Source: Actinotalea subterranea
GTDB lineage: Bacteria; Actinomycetota; Actinomycetes; Actinomycetales; Cellulomonadaceae
Direction: 5' to 3'
Assembly: GCF_008364845.1 (NCBI RefSeq)
Contig: NZ_VTTP01000006.1
Location: 153,889-217,888, forward strand
DNA: 64,000 nucleotides
Part shown: one piece after another, positions 35,708 to 44,971 of the stretch
Layout: the number at the start of each line of letters is the position of its first letter
How positions within the stretch are numbered: the first letter of the stretch is position 1
Position numbers and translations under genes: made by a program
Notes under the pieces: model-generated
The model's input: only the letters and a program-made list of their open reading frames with translations
Databases searched by the model: none
Told to the model about the DNA's origin: nothing

Positions 35708-36685
35708 GTGACCGAGCCCCACTCGTCCGGATCCCACGCGGTCCGGACCTCCCCACGGCGCCACGCGCGGCGTCGCGCGGCGCAGGGGCTCGTCACGCCC
35801 AGGTTCGGGGCGCCGACGCTCGCGGTGGGTGTCGCGCTCGCCCTCGCCGCCGGGGCGGGCGCCGGGTCGCTCGTCGGGCGAGGGCCCGCGGACGTGGTGC
35901 TCGACGCCACCGGGGTCGAGGCCGCGCAGGTCCAGGCTGCGGAGGTCGAGGCCCCGGCGCTCGCGGCCGGGAGCCCGTCCGAGCTGCTCGGGGCAGACGT
36001 GCGCGAGGACCGCGAGGGAGCCGTCGCCCGCTCCGCCGCGCGTGACCCGCTGCCGGACGCCACCCCCGCGGCCCCGGTCGGCATCGACCCAGTCGCCGTG
36101 GACGCGGCGGGGCTCACGTTCGCGGACCGCCAGGCCGGCCTGCTCGCCACGACGGTGCAGGACGCGGCCGACGGTGAGCTCGTCGTCGTCGCGGGCTCGA
36201 CCCCCGCGCCCTTCCCGGACCGGGCCGTGACCACGATCAGGGTCGAGGTCGAGGCCGGTCTGCCCGTCGACGGCGCCCTGTTCGCGGAGACGGTCATGGC
36301 GACCCTCAACGACCCGCGCGGCTGGGGCGCCGACGGCTCGGTGAGCTTCGCCCGGACGGACGGCCCCGCCGACCTGCGGGTGGTGCTCGCGTCGCCCGAC
36401 CTGGTGGACGAGCTGTGCGCACCGCTGGACACGGTCGGCCAGTACTCGTGCGGGACCAAGGGCCACGCGGTCCTCAACCACATGCGCTGGGTGCAGGCGA
36501 ACCCCGAGTTCCCCGACAAGGCCCAGTACCGCCAATACCTCGTCAACCACGAGGTCGGTCACCTGCTGGGGCACCGGCACGTCGAGTGCCCCGCCCCTGG
36601 CGAGCGCGCCCCGCTCATGCAGCAGCAGACCGTCGGGGTCGCGCCGTGCCAGCCCAACGGGTGGCCCTTCCCCGACGCTGCGTGA
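35708..36685 (+). CDS. DUF3152 secreted zinc-metalloprotease-like protein
   Basis: This 325-residue protein has a basic N-terminus and one membrane anchor (about 38-55), then a 90-residue linker and a DUF3152 domain. Near residue 278 it carries NHEVGHLLGHRH, which fits the metzincin zinc signature HExxHxxGxxH completely. Cysteines at LCAPL, YSCG, VEC and APC can form two disulphides outside the cell. CACCAT six bases before the GTG may be a weak -10. Similar proteins sit beside the same TetR gene in mycobacteria. Protease activity is predicted, not shown. Confidence 0.87.
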   Translation: MTEPHSSGSHAVRTSPRRHARRRAAQGLVTPRFGAPTLAVGVALALAAGAGAGSLVGRGPADVVLDATGVEAAQVQAAEVEAPALAAGSPSELLGADVREDREGAVARSAARDPLPDATPAAPVGIDPVAVDAAGLTFADRQAGLLATTVQDAADGELVVVAGSTPAPFPDRAVTTIRVEVEAGLPVDGALFAETVMATLNDPRGWGADGSVSFARTDGPADLRVVLASPDLVDELCAPLDTVGQYSCGTKGHAVLNHMRWVQANPEFPDKAQYRQYLVNHEVGHLLGHRHVECPAPGERAPLMQQQTVGVAPCQPNGWPFPDAA

Positions 36686-36757
36686 GCCGCCCCGGGTCGG
36701 TGGCCCCGTGCCGGGGTGGCAGCCGCTGTGTCGGACGCCCGTGATGGGATCGGCCGC

Positions 36758-39700
36758 GTGACGTTGACCCTTGCCCCGCCGGCGCCGCCCGGCGCGTGGC
36801 CCGAGCCGGACGCCGAGCAGCGCCGCGTGCTCGAGCACCGGGGGCCGGCGCTCCTGGTCCGGGGTGCCGCAGGCTCGGGCAAGACGACGACGGCGCTCGC
36901 GTCCGTCGCGCAGCGCGTGCTCACGGGTGAGGTCGCGGCCGAGTCGGTGCTGCTCCTCGCCCCGACGCGACGTGCCGCGGCCCGGCTGAGGGACGAGCTG
37001 TCCGCGCACGTGCGGCGCACGGCCGGCCAGGCAGTGGTGCGGACGCCGTCCTCCGCGGCCTTCTCGGTGCTGCGCGCACGTGCGGCGCTCCTCGGTGAGC
37101 CTGCGCCCACGCTCATCAGCGGTCCCGAGCAGGACCTGGTGCTCGCCGACCTCCTCGCCGGTCACGCCGAGGGCGAGGGGGCCGCCGTGCGGTGGCCGGC
37201 GCGGGTCCCCACGGGCGCGCTGGGGCTCAGGGCGTTCCGCGACGAGCTGCGCGACCTGCTCATGCGCGCGGCCGAGCGCGGTCTGCGTCCCGTGGACCTC
37301 GCCCGCCTGGGTGACGCGCACGGGCGCCCGGAGTGGTCGGCGGCAGCAGCCGTCTACGAGGAGTACCTCGACGTGACGCGCCTGCGCTCGGGCACGCCCG
37401 ACGCCGGTGCCCGGTTCGACGCGGCGGTCGTGGTCGACGAGGCCGCGGAGGCGCTGCGCGCGTGGGACGCGGAGGTGCCCGGCGCGCCGCGGCCGGGCTG
37501 GCGGCTCGTCGTCGTGGACGACTACCAGGAGGTCACCGCCGCGACCGCACGCCTGCTCCATGCGCTGCGTGACGACGGTGCGGACCTCCTCCTGCTCGCG
37601 GACCCCGACGCCGCGGTGCAGACGTTCCGCGGCGCGATGCCCGCCCTCGTGGAGCGGGCGACCGTCGGGCCGGCGGGCAGCGAGCTCGGCGCCTTCGCCG
37701 CCGACGAGTTCGTGCTCGGCCGGGTGTGGCGGCACGGGCCCCGGCTGCGTTCCGTGGCGCGCGCCGTCACGGAGGAGATCCGGGGTGCGGGCCGCCGGCA
37801 CCGCGAGGCGGCTGCCGCCGTCGAGGTCGCGGACGACGTGCGGGTCGCGTTCCTGCGCTCACCCGCCCAGGAGGCGGCGTACGTCGCCTACACGCTGCGG
37901 TCCGCACGGCTGCACGAGGGGGTCCCCTGGAGCCGGATGGCCGTCGTGGTCCGCTCGGGCGGGCAGGTCGCCGAGCTCCGGCGGGCGCTGCTCGCGGCTC
38001 AGGTGCCCGTGGCGGTGGTCGGCAGCGACGTCCCGCTCCGCGCGGAGCCGGCGGTGCGCCCGCTCCTGCTCGCGCTCGGCTGCTTGCTCGACCCCGCGAC
38101 GCTCACCGCGGACGTCGCGGCGCAGCTCCTCGGCTCACCCCTGGGCGGCATGGACGCGGTCGCCCTGCGCCGGCTCCGGCGGTCCCTGCGCGCGGAGGAG
38201 CTCGCCGGGGGCGGGGAGCGCACCAGCGACGTCCTGCTCGTCGAGGTCCTCGCCGACCCCGACCGGGCCGCGACCCTGCCGAGCCAGGTGCGCCGCCCCG
38301 TGCGGCGCCTCGCGGAGGTCCTCGCGGCCGGTCGTGGTGCGCTCGACGCCGCGTCGCCAAGCGTCCTCGAGGTGCTCTGGGCCCTGTGGTCCACGGCAGG
38401 GCAGGCCGACGCCTGGCGTCGGGCGGCGCTCGTCGGCGGACCTGGCGGGGCCCGCGCGGACCGTGACCTCGACGCGGTGCTCGCGCTCTTCAAGTCGGCC
38501 GAGCAGTTCGTCGACCGGCTTCCCCAGGCGCCCGTCGCCGCGTTCCTCGAGCACCTCCAGTCCCAGGACCTGCCGGCGGACTCCCTCGCGGCGCACGGCG
38601 ACGTCGGCGAGTCGGTCGCGCTGCTGACGGCAGCGGGGGCCGCCGGGGGCGAGTGGGACGTCGTCGTGGTCGCCGGCGTCCAGGAGGGCGTCTGGCCCGA
38701 CTTGCGCCTGCGTGACTCGATGCTGGGTTCCCAGCACCTGGTGGACGTCCTGGCCGGGCGCGCGCTGCCGGGCGACGACCGCGGAGCCGGGGCCGCCGAG
38801 GCGCGGGCCGCGGTGCTCGACGACGAGCTGCGGGCCTTCGCCGTCGCGGTCTCGCGTGCGCGGCGACGGCTCCTCGTCACCGCGGTCCAGGACACGGACC
38901 ACCAGTCGTCCGCCGTCATCGACCTGGTCGACGCGGGCCCCGGCGAGGCCGCCGTCGACCCCCGGCTCACGGCCGTGCCGCCCGCGCTCGACCTGCGCGC
39001 CGTCGTCGCGCAGTGCCGGGCCGAGCTCGAGGCGCTCCCGGACGCGTCCGGCGACCACCCTGCGGCCGTCCTGCTCGCCCGCCTCGCCCAGGAGGGCGTC
39101 CCGGGTGCGCGCCCGGAGCACTGGTACGGCGCGGGCGAGCTCTCGACGCGCTCGCCGCTGTGGCCGGACGACGGGCCTGTGCCGCTCTCGCCGTCCAAGC
39201 TCGAGTCCGCCTCCACGTGCGCCCTGCGCTGGGCGCTCGAGGCCGCGGGCGGCACGGCCGCCGACTCGGGGGAGCAGTCGCTCGGCACGCTCGTGCACGC
39301 GGTCGCCGCGGCCCTGCCCCGGGGGACGGAGGAGGAGCTCGCCGCGCTCCTGGACGAGCGCTGGGGGGAGCTCGGGCTGCCGGAGGGGTGGGTCGGTCAG
39401 GTCCAGCGACGCCGGGCGGCGTCGATGGTGCGCCACCTCGCCGCGTACCTGCGTGCCGCGGGCGAGCCGGTCGGCGTCGAGGAGCCGTTCAGCGTCGAGA
39501 TCGGGCGTGTGCTGCTGCGGGGCACGGTCGACCGGCTCGAGCGCGTCGACGACGGGCCCGACGGTGCCGCCCGGGTCCGTGTCGTGGACCTCAAGACGGG
39601 CAGGTCGCCCGTGGGGAAGGACGACGCGGCCCGGCACGCCCAGCTCGGTGCGTACCAGGAGGCCGTCGCCGCCGGCGCGTTCGAGTCCATCGACGCTGCC

Positions 39701-39937
39701 GCGAGCGGTGGCGCGGCGCTCGTGTACGTGGGGACCAAGAACAAGAGCTGGACGGGCCGGGAGCAGGTCCCCCTCGACCAGGACGCGGAGCCGGGGTGGG
39801 CGCGCGCGCTGCTCGAGGACGTCGCGCGGACGGTGAGCGCGTCCACGATGGCGGCGACGAGCAACGACCTGTGCCGCACGTGCCCGGTGACCCGCTCGTG
39901 CCCGGTCCAGCCCGAGGGGCGCGTGGTGGGCTCATGA
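36758..39937 (+). CDS. adnA: AdnA subunit of AdnAB helicase-nuclease
   Basis: AdnAB resects double-strand breaks for recombination in actinobacteria. This 1059-residue subunit has a UvrD-like motor with Walker A GAAGSGKTTT near residue 38. Motif II reads VVDDYQEV, with Asp in place of the usual Glu, in keeping with a weak or non-driving motor. The C-terminal RecB-like nuclease has GTVDRLE and VDLKTGR near 942. Four cysteines, one at about 819 and three in CRTCPVTRSC near 1040, fit an AddB-type Fe-S cluster. The GTG at 36758 is preferred over 36716. Its stop overlaps the adnB start (ATGA). Confidence 0.9.
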   Translation: MTLTLAPPAPPGAWPEPDAEQRRVLEHRGPALLVRGAAGSGKTTTALASVAQRVLTGEVAAESVLLLAPTRRAAARLRDELSAHVRRTAGQAVVRTPSSAAFSVLRARAALLGEPAPTLISGPEQDLVLADLLAGHAEGEGAAVRWPARVPTGALGLRAFRDELRDLLMRAAERGLRPVDLARLGDAHGRPEWSAAAAVYEEYLDVTRLRSGTPDAGARFDAAVVVDEAAEALRAWDAEVPGAPRPGWRLVVVDDYQEVTAATARLLHALRDDGADLLLLADPDAAVQTFRGAMPALVERATVGPAGSELGAFAADEFVLGRVWRHGPRLRSVARAVTEEIRGAGRRHREAAAAVEVADDVRVAFLRSPAQEAAYVAYTLRSARLHEGVPWSRMAVVVRSGGQVAELRRALLAAQVPVAVVGSDVPLRAEPAVRPLLLALGCLLDPATLTADVAAQLLGSPLGGMDAVALRRLRRSLRAEELAGGGERTSDVLLVEVLADPDRAATLPSQVRRPVRRLAEVLAAGRGALDAASPSVLEVLWALWSTAGQADAWRRAALVGGPGGARADRDLDAVLALFKSAEQFVDRLPQAPVAAFLEHLQSQDLPADSLAAHGDVGESVALLTAAGAAGGEWDVVVVAGVQEGVWPDLRLRDSMLGSQHLVDVLAGRALPGDDRGAGAAEARAAVLDDELRAFAVAVSRARRRLLVTAVQDTDHQSSAVIDLVDAGPGEAAVDPRLTAVPPALDLRAVVAQCRAELEALPDASGDHPAAVLLARLAQEGVPGARPEHWYGAGELSTRSPLWPDDGPVPLSPSKLESASTCALRWALEAAGGTAADSGEQSLGTLVHAVAAALPRGTEEELAALLDERWGELGLPEGWVGQVQRRRAASMVRHLAAYLRAAGEPVGVEEPFSVEIGRVLLRGTVDRLERVDDGPDGAARVRVVDLKTGRSPVGKDDAARHAQLGAYQEAVAAGAFESIDAAASGGAALVYVGTKNKSWTGREQVPLDQDAEPGWARALLEDVARTVSASTMAATSNDLCRTCPVTRSCPVQPEGRVVGS

Positions 39938-42900
39938 GCGTCGCGACGGCCGTCGCCGGTCGGGCCGGACGGGACGGGGAGCGGGACGTGCTCGGCGCGG
40001 TCGACATCGCGCGGCTGCTCGACCTGCCGGACCCGACACCCGAGCAGGTCGCGATCATCGAGTCGCCGCTCGAGCCGCTGCTGGTCGTCGCGGGCGCCGG
40101 GTCGGGCAAGACGGAGACGATGGCCGCGAGGGTCGTCTACCTGATCGCGAACGGCATGGTCGAGCCCGACCGGGTCCTCGGGCTCACGTTCACGCGCAAG
40201 GCCGCCGGCGAGCTGTCGGAGCGGGTGCGCCGACGCCTGCGGGCCCTGCGCGCGGCGCGGGAACGGCGCGGCGCCGGCGGGGCCCTCACCCTCGTCGTGC
40301 CGACCGTCTCGACGTACAACTCCTACGCGGCAGGCCTCGTCGGGGACCACGCGCTGCGCCTCGGCCTCGAGCCGTCCGCGCGGCTGCTCGGTGAGGCGGG
40401 TCGCTGGCAGCTCGCCCACGAGATCGTCGAGCGCTGGTCGGACGACCTCGGGGTCGACCTGGCGCCGTCGACCGTGACCGCCGCGGTGCTCGACCTCGCC
40501 GGGGCACTCGCCGAGCACCTCGTCGAGCCCGCGGCGCTGCGGGCGGAGGCCGAGCGCCTCCTCGACGCGACGACGGACCTGCCGCCCGGGGACCGGCTGC
40601 GGGCCAAGGACCGGGACCTCGTCCGGGACGTGCGGACGTCGCTCCAGCTCCGCGCGCGCCTCGTCGACCTCGTCGAGGCGTTCACCGCCCGCAAGCGGCA
40701 GGACGACCTCATCGACTTCGCCGACCAGGTCGCCCTCGCCGCACGGCTCGCCCGCGAGGTGCCGGACGTGGGCGCCGCGGAGCGCGCGCGCTTCGGCGTC
40801 GTGCTGCTCGACGAGTACCAGGACACGTCGGTGGCCCAGCTCGAGCTGTTGCGCCACCTGTTCGGCGGGGCGTCCGGCGACGGTGTCGGGCACCCCGTGA
40901 CGGCCGTGGGCGACCCCCACCAGTCGATCTACGGCTGGCGCGGGGCGAGCGCCGGCGGCCTCGAGCGGTTCCCCGCCCAGTTCCCCGCCCGCACCGCGGA
41001 GGGGACCGTGCGGCCCGCCGCGCAGCTCGCCCTGTCGACCTCGTGGCGCAACGACCAGGCGGTCCTGCGGGCCGCCAACCGCGCGGCCGAGCCGCTGCGC
41101 CGGCTCGCCCTCGCCGGGGCCTCGCCCGTGGACCTCCCCGTGCTGCGAGCGAGGCCGGGTGCGGGCCAGGGCTCGGTCGCCGCCGCCTACCTCGAGACCA
41201 TCGAGGACGAGGCGCGGGCCGTCGCCGAGTTCATCCGTGCGCGCCGCACCGACGACGGTGGTCCGCCGGTGACGGCGGCGGTCCTGTGCCGCAAGCGGTC
41301 GCAGTTCCCGGTGCTCCAGGCGGCGCTGATCGAGGCCGGCCTGCCGGTCGAGGTCGTCGGGCTCGGAGGCCTCCTGAGCACGCCCGAGGTCGTCGACCTC
41401 GTCGCGACGCTCGAGGCGGCGCACGACCCGTCGCGCGGCGACTCCCTGATGCGGCTGCTCACCGGGCCCCGGGCACGCCTCGGTCTCGCCGACCTCCATG
41501 CGCTGGGCGACTGGGCGGCGCAGCTCGGCAGCCCGGACGCCGCCCGCCGTGACCGGAGCGCCGCCCGCGACGTCGTCGACGAGCACAGCATCGTCGACGC
41601 CCTGGACGCGCTGCCGCCGCCGGGCTGGGTCAGCAGCCGCGGCAGGTCGCTCAGCGAGGTGGGGCGCGCGCGCCTCGAGGAGCTCGCGGGCGTGCTGCGG
41701 ACCGTGCGCAGCCACGCCTTCCTCCCCGTGGTCGACCTCGTCGCGGAGGCGGAGCGCGTGCTCGGCCTCGACATCGAGGTCGCCGTGCGGCCCGGAGTGG
41801 GGCCAGCGGCGGCGCGCGCGAACCTCGACGCCTTCCGGTCGGTCGCGGCGTCGTTTTCCGACGGCCTCGACGGCGGCACGCTCGGCGCCTTCCTCGCCTG
41901 GCTCGTCGCGGCGCAGCGCGAGGAGCGCGGGCTCGAGGCTCCGGTGGCCGAGATGGACCCCACCGCCGTCCAGCTCCTCACGGTCCACGCCGCGAAGGGC
42001 CTGGAGTGGGACGTCGTGGCGGTGCCCGGGCTCGTCGAGCGCACGTTCCCCATGGCGCCCCGCACGTCGGGCTGGATCAAGGACCACGGTTCCCTGCCGA
42101 CGGCCCTGCGCGGGGACCGGGACAGCCTCCCGGACGTGGACGTCGTCACGGCGCCGGACGGCACGGAGCTCGCACGCCGGCTCGAGGCGTACCGCGCCGA
42201 GCACGCGGAGCACCAGCAGGGCGAGGAGCGTCGCCTCGCGTACGTCGCCCTGACCCGTGCGCGTCGGGACCTTCTCGTGTCCGGCTCGTGGTGGCGCGAC
42301 GGGTCCCGGCCGACCGCGCCGTCACCGTTCCTCACGGAGCTCCTGGAGGACGACGCCGGCGAGCCGGTCGCGCACGTCGAGGCGTGGGCTCCCGACCCGA
42401 GCGCACCCGACGAGTCGGGCGCCCTGCGGACACCCGTGCGCCCGGCACCACCGGCCACCGACGCACCCGTCTGGCCGGGTGAGCACGCCTACCCCGCCCA
42501 GCGTCACGAGCGGATCGAACGCGCCGCCGACGCGGTCCGGGACGCGGCGCGCAGGCTCGTGCACGGCGCTTGCCCTGACACCGCGTCCCCGGACACCGCG
42601 TCGAGTCAGGACACCGTGTCGAGTCAGGACGCCGGTCCGGTCCAGACGCCCGCCACGCGCGGCCGGGCGGCGCGCGACCTGGCGGAGGTCGCCGAGCTCC
42701 TGCTCGAGGAGAGGCGTCGGGGCAGCCTCGAGCGGTCCAGCGTCGCGCTGCCCGCGCACCTGTCGGCGTCGGCACTCGTCAGGCTCGCGGCGGACCCCGA
42801 CGCGTTCGCCCTCCAGCTCCGGCGGCCCGTGCCGCTCGCGCCGTCCACCAGCGCACGCCGCGGTACCGCCTTCCACGCCTGGGTCGAGCGCTACTTCGGC

Positions 42901-43362
42901 TCCGCCGCGCTCGTCGACGTCGACGCCCTGCCCGGTGCCGACGACGCGACGGCCGACGACGGCGAGGACCTCGCCGAGCTCCGCGAACGGTTCCTGGCCT
43001 CCGAGTGGGCCGGTCGCACACCCCTCGCGGTCGAGGTCGACATCGAGACGCCCGTCGGGGGCGTCGTCGTGCGCTCACGCATCGACGCGGTGTTCCCCGA
43101 GCCGGACGGGGGAGTCGTCGTCGTCGACTGGAAGACCGGCCGCCCACCCACCGACCCCGCGTCGATCCGCAGCCGCGAGATCCAGCTCGCCGTCTACCGC
43201 CTCGCCTGGTCGCGCTGGAAGGGGCAGCCCCTGGACCAGGTCCGGGCCGCGTTCTTCTACGTCTCGACCGGGACCACCGTCACACCCACGACGCTCGTGG
43301 GAGAGGATCAGCTCGAGGCCCTCCTCACCTCGGACGCCACCCGGCAGGCCGGGCAGCCCTGA
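39934..43362 (+). CDS. adnB: AdnB subunit of AdnAB helicase-nuclease
   Basis: AdnB is the lead motor and second nuclease of the AdnAB resection complex. The 1142-residue protein has Walker A GAGSGKTETMAARV near 53, motif II LLDEYQDTS near 291, GDPHQSIYGWRG, and motif V/VI TVHAAKGLEWD and YVALTRARRDLL. The nuclease has RIDAVF and VVDWKTGRPPT near 1063. Between motor and nuclease, about residues 876-908, lies a low-complexity linker with repeated DTAS/SQDT units. Motor motifs are all intact, unlike AdnA. The gene end carries a 31-base repeat with TGA in all three frames. Confidence 0.92.
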   Translation: MSVATAVAGRAGRDGERDVLGAVDIARLLDLPDPTPEQVAIIESPLEPLLVVAGAGSGKTETMAARVVYLIANGMVEPDRVLGLTFTRKAAGELSERVRRRLRALRAARERRGAGGALTLVVPTVSTYNSYAAGLVGDHALRLGLEPSARLLGEAGRWQLAHEIVERWSDDLGVDLAPSTVTAAVLDLAGALAEHLVEPAALRAEAERLLDATTDLPPGDRLRAKDRDLVRDVRTSLQLRARLVDLVEAFTARKRQDDLIDFADQVALAARLAREVPDVGAAERARFGVVLLDEYQDTSVAQLELLRHLFGGASGDGVGHPVTAVGDPHQSIYGWRGASAGGLERFPAQFPARTAEGTVRPAAQLALSTSWRNDQAVLRAANRAAEPLRRLALAGASPVDLPVLRARPGAGQGSVAAAYLETIEDEARAVAEFIRARRTDDGGPPVTAAVLCRKRSQFPVLQAALIEAGLPVEVVGLGGLLSTPEVVDLVATLEAAHDPSRGDSLMRLLTGPRARLGLADLHALGDWAAQLGSPDAARRDRSAARDVVDEHSIVDALDALPPPGWVSSRGRSLSEVGRARLEELAGVLRTVRSHAFLPVVDLVAEAERVLGLDIEVAVRPGVGPAAARANLDAFRSVAASFSDGLDGGTLGAFLAWLVAAQREERGLEAPVAEMDPTAVQLLTVHAAKGLEWDVVAVPGLVERTFPMAPRTSGWIKDHGSLPTALRGDRDSLPDVDVVTAPDGTELARRLEAYRAEHAEHQQGEERRLAYVALTRARRDLLVSGSWWRDGSRPTAPSPFLTELLEDDAGEPVAHVEAWAPDPSAPDESGALRTPVRPAPPATDAPVWPGEHAYPAQRHERIERAADAVRDAARRLVHGACPDTASPDTASSQDTVSSQDAGPVQTPATRGRAARDLAEVAELLLEERRRGSLERSSVALPAHLSASALVRLAADPDAFALQLRRPVPLAPSTSARRGTAFHAWVERYFGSAALVDVDALPGADDATADDGEDLAELRERFLASEWAGRTPLAVEVDIETPVGGVVVRSRIDAVFPEPDGGVVVVDWKTGRPPTDPASIRSREIQLAVYRLAWSRWKGQPLDQVRAAFFYVSTGTTVTPTTLVGEDQLEALLTSDATRQAGQP

Positions 43363-43430
43363 CGGCGTGGCACCGGTGGGCGCACAGCCCTGACGGCGCG
43401 GCACCGGTGGCCGGGCAGCCCTGACGGCCG
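43348..43430 (+). repeat. 31-base tandem repeat at the adnB stop codon
   Basis: CAGCCCTGACGGC recurs three times with 31-base spacing, and GGCACCGGTGG twice between. TGA codons begin at 43360, 43391 and 43422, one in each forward frame. Confidence 0.85.
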
Positions 43431-43442
43431 CGTGCGAGTCGG

Positions 43443-44702
43443 TCAGCCCTGCTCGGCGTCGTCCTTGCTGCGCCTCTCCTCGTCGAGGTCGGGCGCGCCT
43501 GCGTCGGCCTCTTCCGAGGCGGTCAGGTCCGGGGCCGGGGCGTTCCCTGCGTGAGCCGCGTCCCCCGGTGCACCGGCGCCGTCGGGACCGTCACCCTCGG
43601 GCGAGGCGCCGGGCGCATCGGTCTCGGGCGCGTCGTCGAGCGACGAGGCGTCGGGCGAGGCATCGTCGGTCCCGTCGTCGAGCGCGTCGTCGTCGAGCAC
43701 GCCGTCGTCGTCGAGCACGTCGTCGTCGTCGCTGCCGCGGGCCGCGGTCTGCCTGGACGGGCCGGGCGCGCCATCGGGCCCGTGCGCGGTGTCGTGGGTG
43801 TGCTCGTCGAGCTCGACGAGCATCGCCCGCGCGTCCTGGACGATCTCCTCGTCGCCGGTCCGGACCCCGTGGAGCAGCCACCGCGCGAGGGCCAGCTCGC
43901 CGGCGAGCAGCGCGCGCGCCGCGAGGTGGTGGTCCGAGAGCTCGGTGCGGCGCAGGCTGTACGCCTCGAGGATCGGGTCGACGGCCTCCTGCGGGGCCGC
44001 GACGAGCAGCCACGCGAGGTCGTCCGCCGGGTCGGCCACCTTCGCCTCGGACCAGCCGAGGATGCCCGTGGGTGCGTCGGCCGAGCACAGCACGTGCTCA
44101 GCGGACAGGTCGCCGTGGACGACGGTCGGCTGGAAGCGCCACAGCGCGACGTCCTCGAGCGCGCGCTCCCACCGGCGCAGCAGGGTCACGGGCACGTGCC
44201 CGGTGCCCGCCGCCTCGTCGACCTCCGCGAGCCGGCGGCGTCGGTACGCGTCGGCGTCGTACACGGGGAGGCCCGCGTCCTCGATGGTGCTGTGCGGGAG
44301 CTCGTGGAGCGCGGCGATCGCGCGTCCCACGGCCGCGGCGAGCCCCGGGCCCGGGCCGAGGTTCTCGAGCCGCAGGGGGCGCCCGGGCAGCTGCGGGTGC
44401 ACGACGGCGCGGCCGCCCTCCGGCAGGGGCGCGAAGCCCGCAGGGCGCGGCACGTCGAACGGGATGCGGCCCGCGTCCGCGTGCGTGACGAGCGCCTCGA
44501 GCAGCGCGACCTCGGCCTCGAGCGCGGCACCGGCCGCGGCGTTCTGGGGGGCCCGGACGACCCAGCGCCGCCCCTGCGCGTCGATGACGACGGCGGTGTC
44601 GACGTCACCGCTCGGGTGCGCCGGTCGACGGACGTCGAACGCGTCGAGACCGGGGATCGCGACCGTCGAGAGGGCGGCGAGGGCGAGGGGTGAACGGGGC
44701 AC
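43443..44702 (-). CDS. Aminoglycoside-phosphotransferase-fold kinase with acidic tail
   Basis: This 419-residue protein has an APH-type kinase fold. The catalytic loop VVHGDLSAEHVL (near 205) is present; the metal-binding DFG-like site reads ILGWSEAKVADPADDLA, with Trp-Ser-Glu in place of the usual DWE, a possible loss of the metal aspartate. The last 130 residues are an extremely acidic low-complexity tail (DDDDVLDDDGVLDDDALDD). It is labelled macrolide 2'-phosphotransferase-like in some genomes; resistance is not implied. TACCGT six bases before the GTG indicates a leaderless message. It sits between adnB and nudC. Confidence 0.82.
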   Translation of the reverse strand: MPRSPLALAALSTVAIPGLDAFDVRRPAHPSGDVDTAVVIDAQGRRWVVRAPQNAAAGAALEAEVALLEALVTHADAGRIPFDVPRPAGFAPLPEGGRAVVHPQLPGRPLRLENLGPGPGLAAAVGRAIAALHELPHSTIEDAGLPVYDADAYRRRRLAEVDEAAGTGHVPVTLLRRWERALEDVALWRFQPTVVHGDLSAEHVLCSADAPTGILGWSEAKVADPADDLAWLLVAAPQEAVDPILEAYSLRRTELSDHHLAARALLAGELALARWLLHGVRTGDEEIVQDARAMLVELDEHTHDTAHGPDGAPGPSRQTAARGSDDDDVLDDDGVLDDDALDDGTDDASPDASSLDDAPETDAPGASPEGDGPDGAGAPGDAAHAGNAPAPDLTASEEADAGAPDLDEERRSKDDAEQG

Positions 44703-44971
44703 GGAGCCACGGTAGGCGCCCCCGGGGGGCGGGGCCCGCCGCGCGGCGGGCGTGTCCGGATTCTCACGGCCCCCAGCCCAGCGCAGCGCCCCGCGCCCGG
44801 GGTCGACGACCGCCTGTCACGGCCGCCGGCTCCGGCCGCCTGCCCCGACCGCCTGCCATGACCGCCGGCTCCGACCCGCGGCCCCGACCGCCGGCCCAGA
44901 CCGCCCGCCACGGGCGGGCCGGGGGTGGACGCCGGGGCGCCGGGACCGCCCGTGGCCGTACGGTGACCGGC
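44703..44971. other. Intergenic region with degenerate CCGCC repeats
   Basis: About 44810-44930 holds imperfect repeats of GACCGCC followed by GGC or TGC, without a steady period. TACGGT (44959-44964) is the -10 of nudC, seven bases before its GTG. The rest is featureless GC-rich sequence. Confidence 0.45.

Noticed and set aside
39013..39933. Upstream in-frame extension of adnB
   Set aside because: The extension overlaps the adnA nuclease domain and lacks family sequence. The ATG at 39934 gives a normal AdnB start and the usual ATGA coupling.
43443..44702. Macrolide-resistance phosphotransferase
   Set aside because: Only the APH fold is shared. The metal site is altered and the tail is unlike resistance enzymes, so a resistance call is not supported.
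44810..44930. Regular direct-repeat array upstream of nudC
   Set aside because: The CCGCC-containing units vary in length and sequence with no steady period, and could be compositional.
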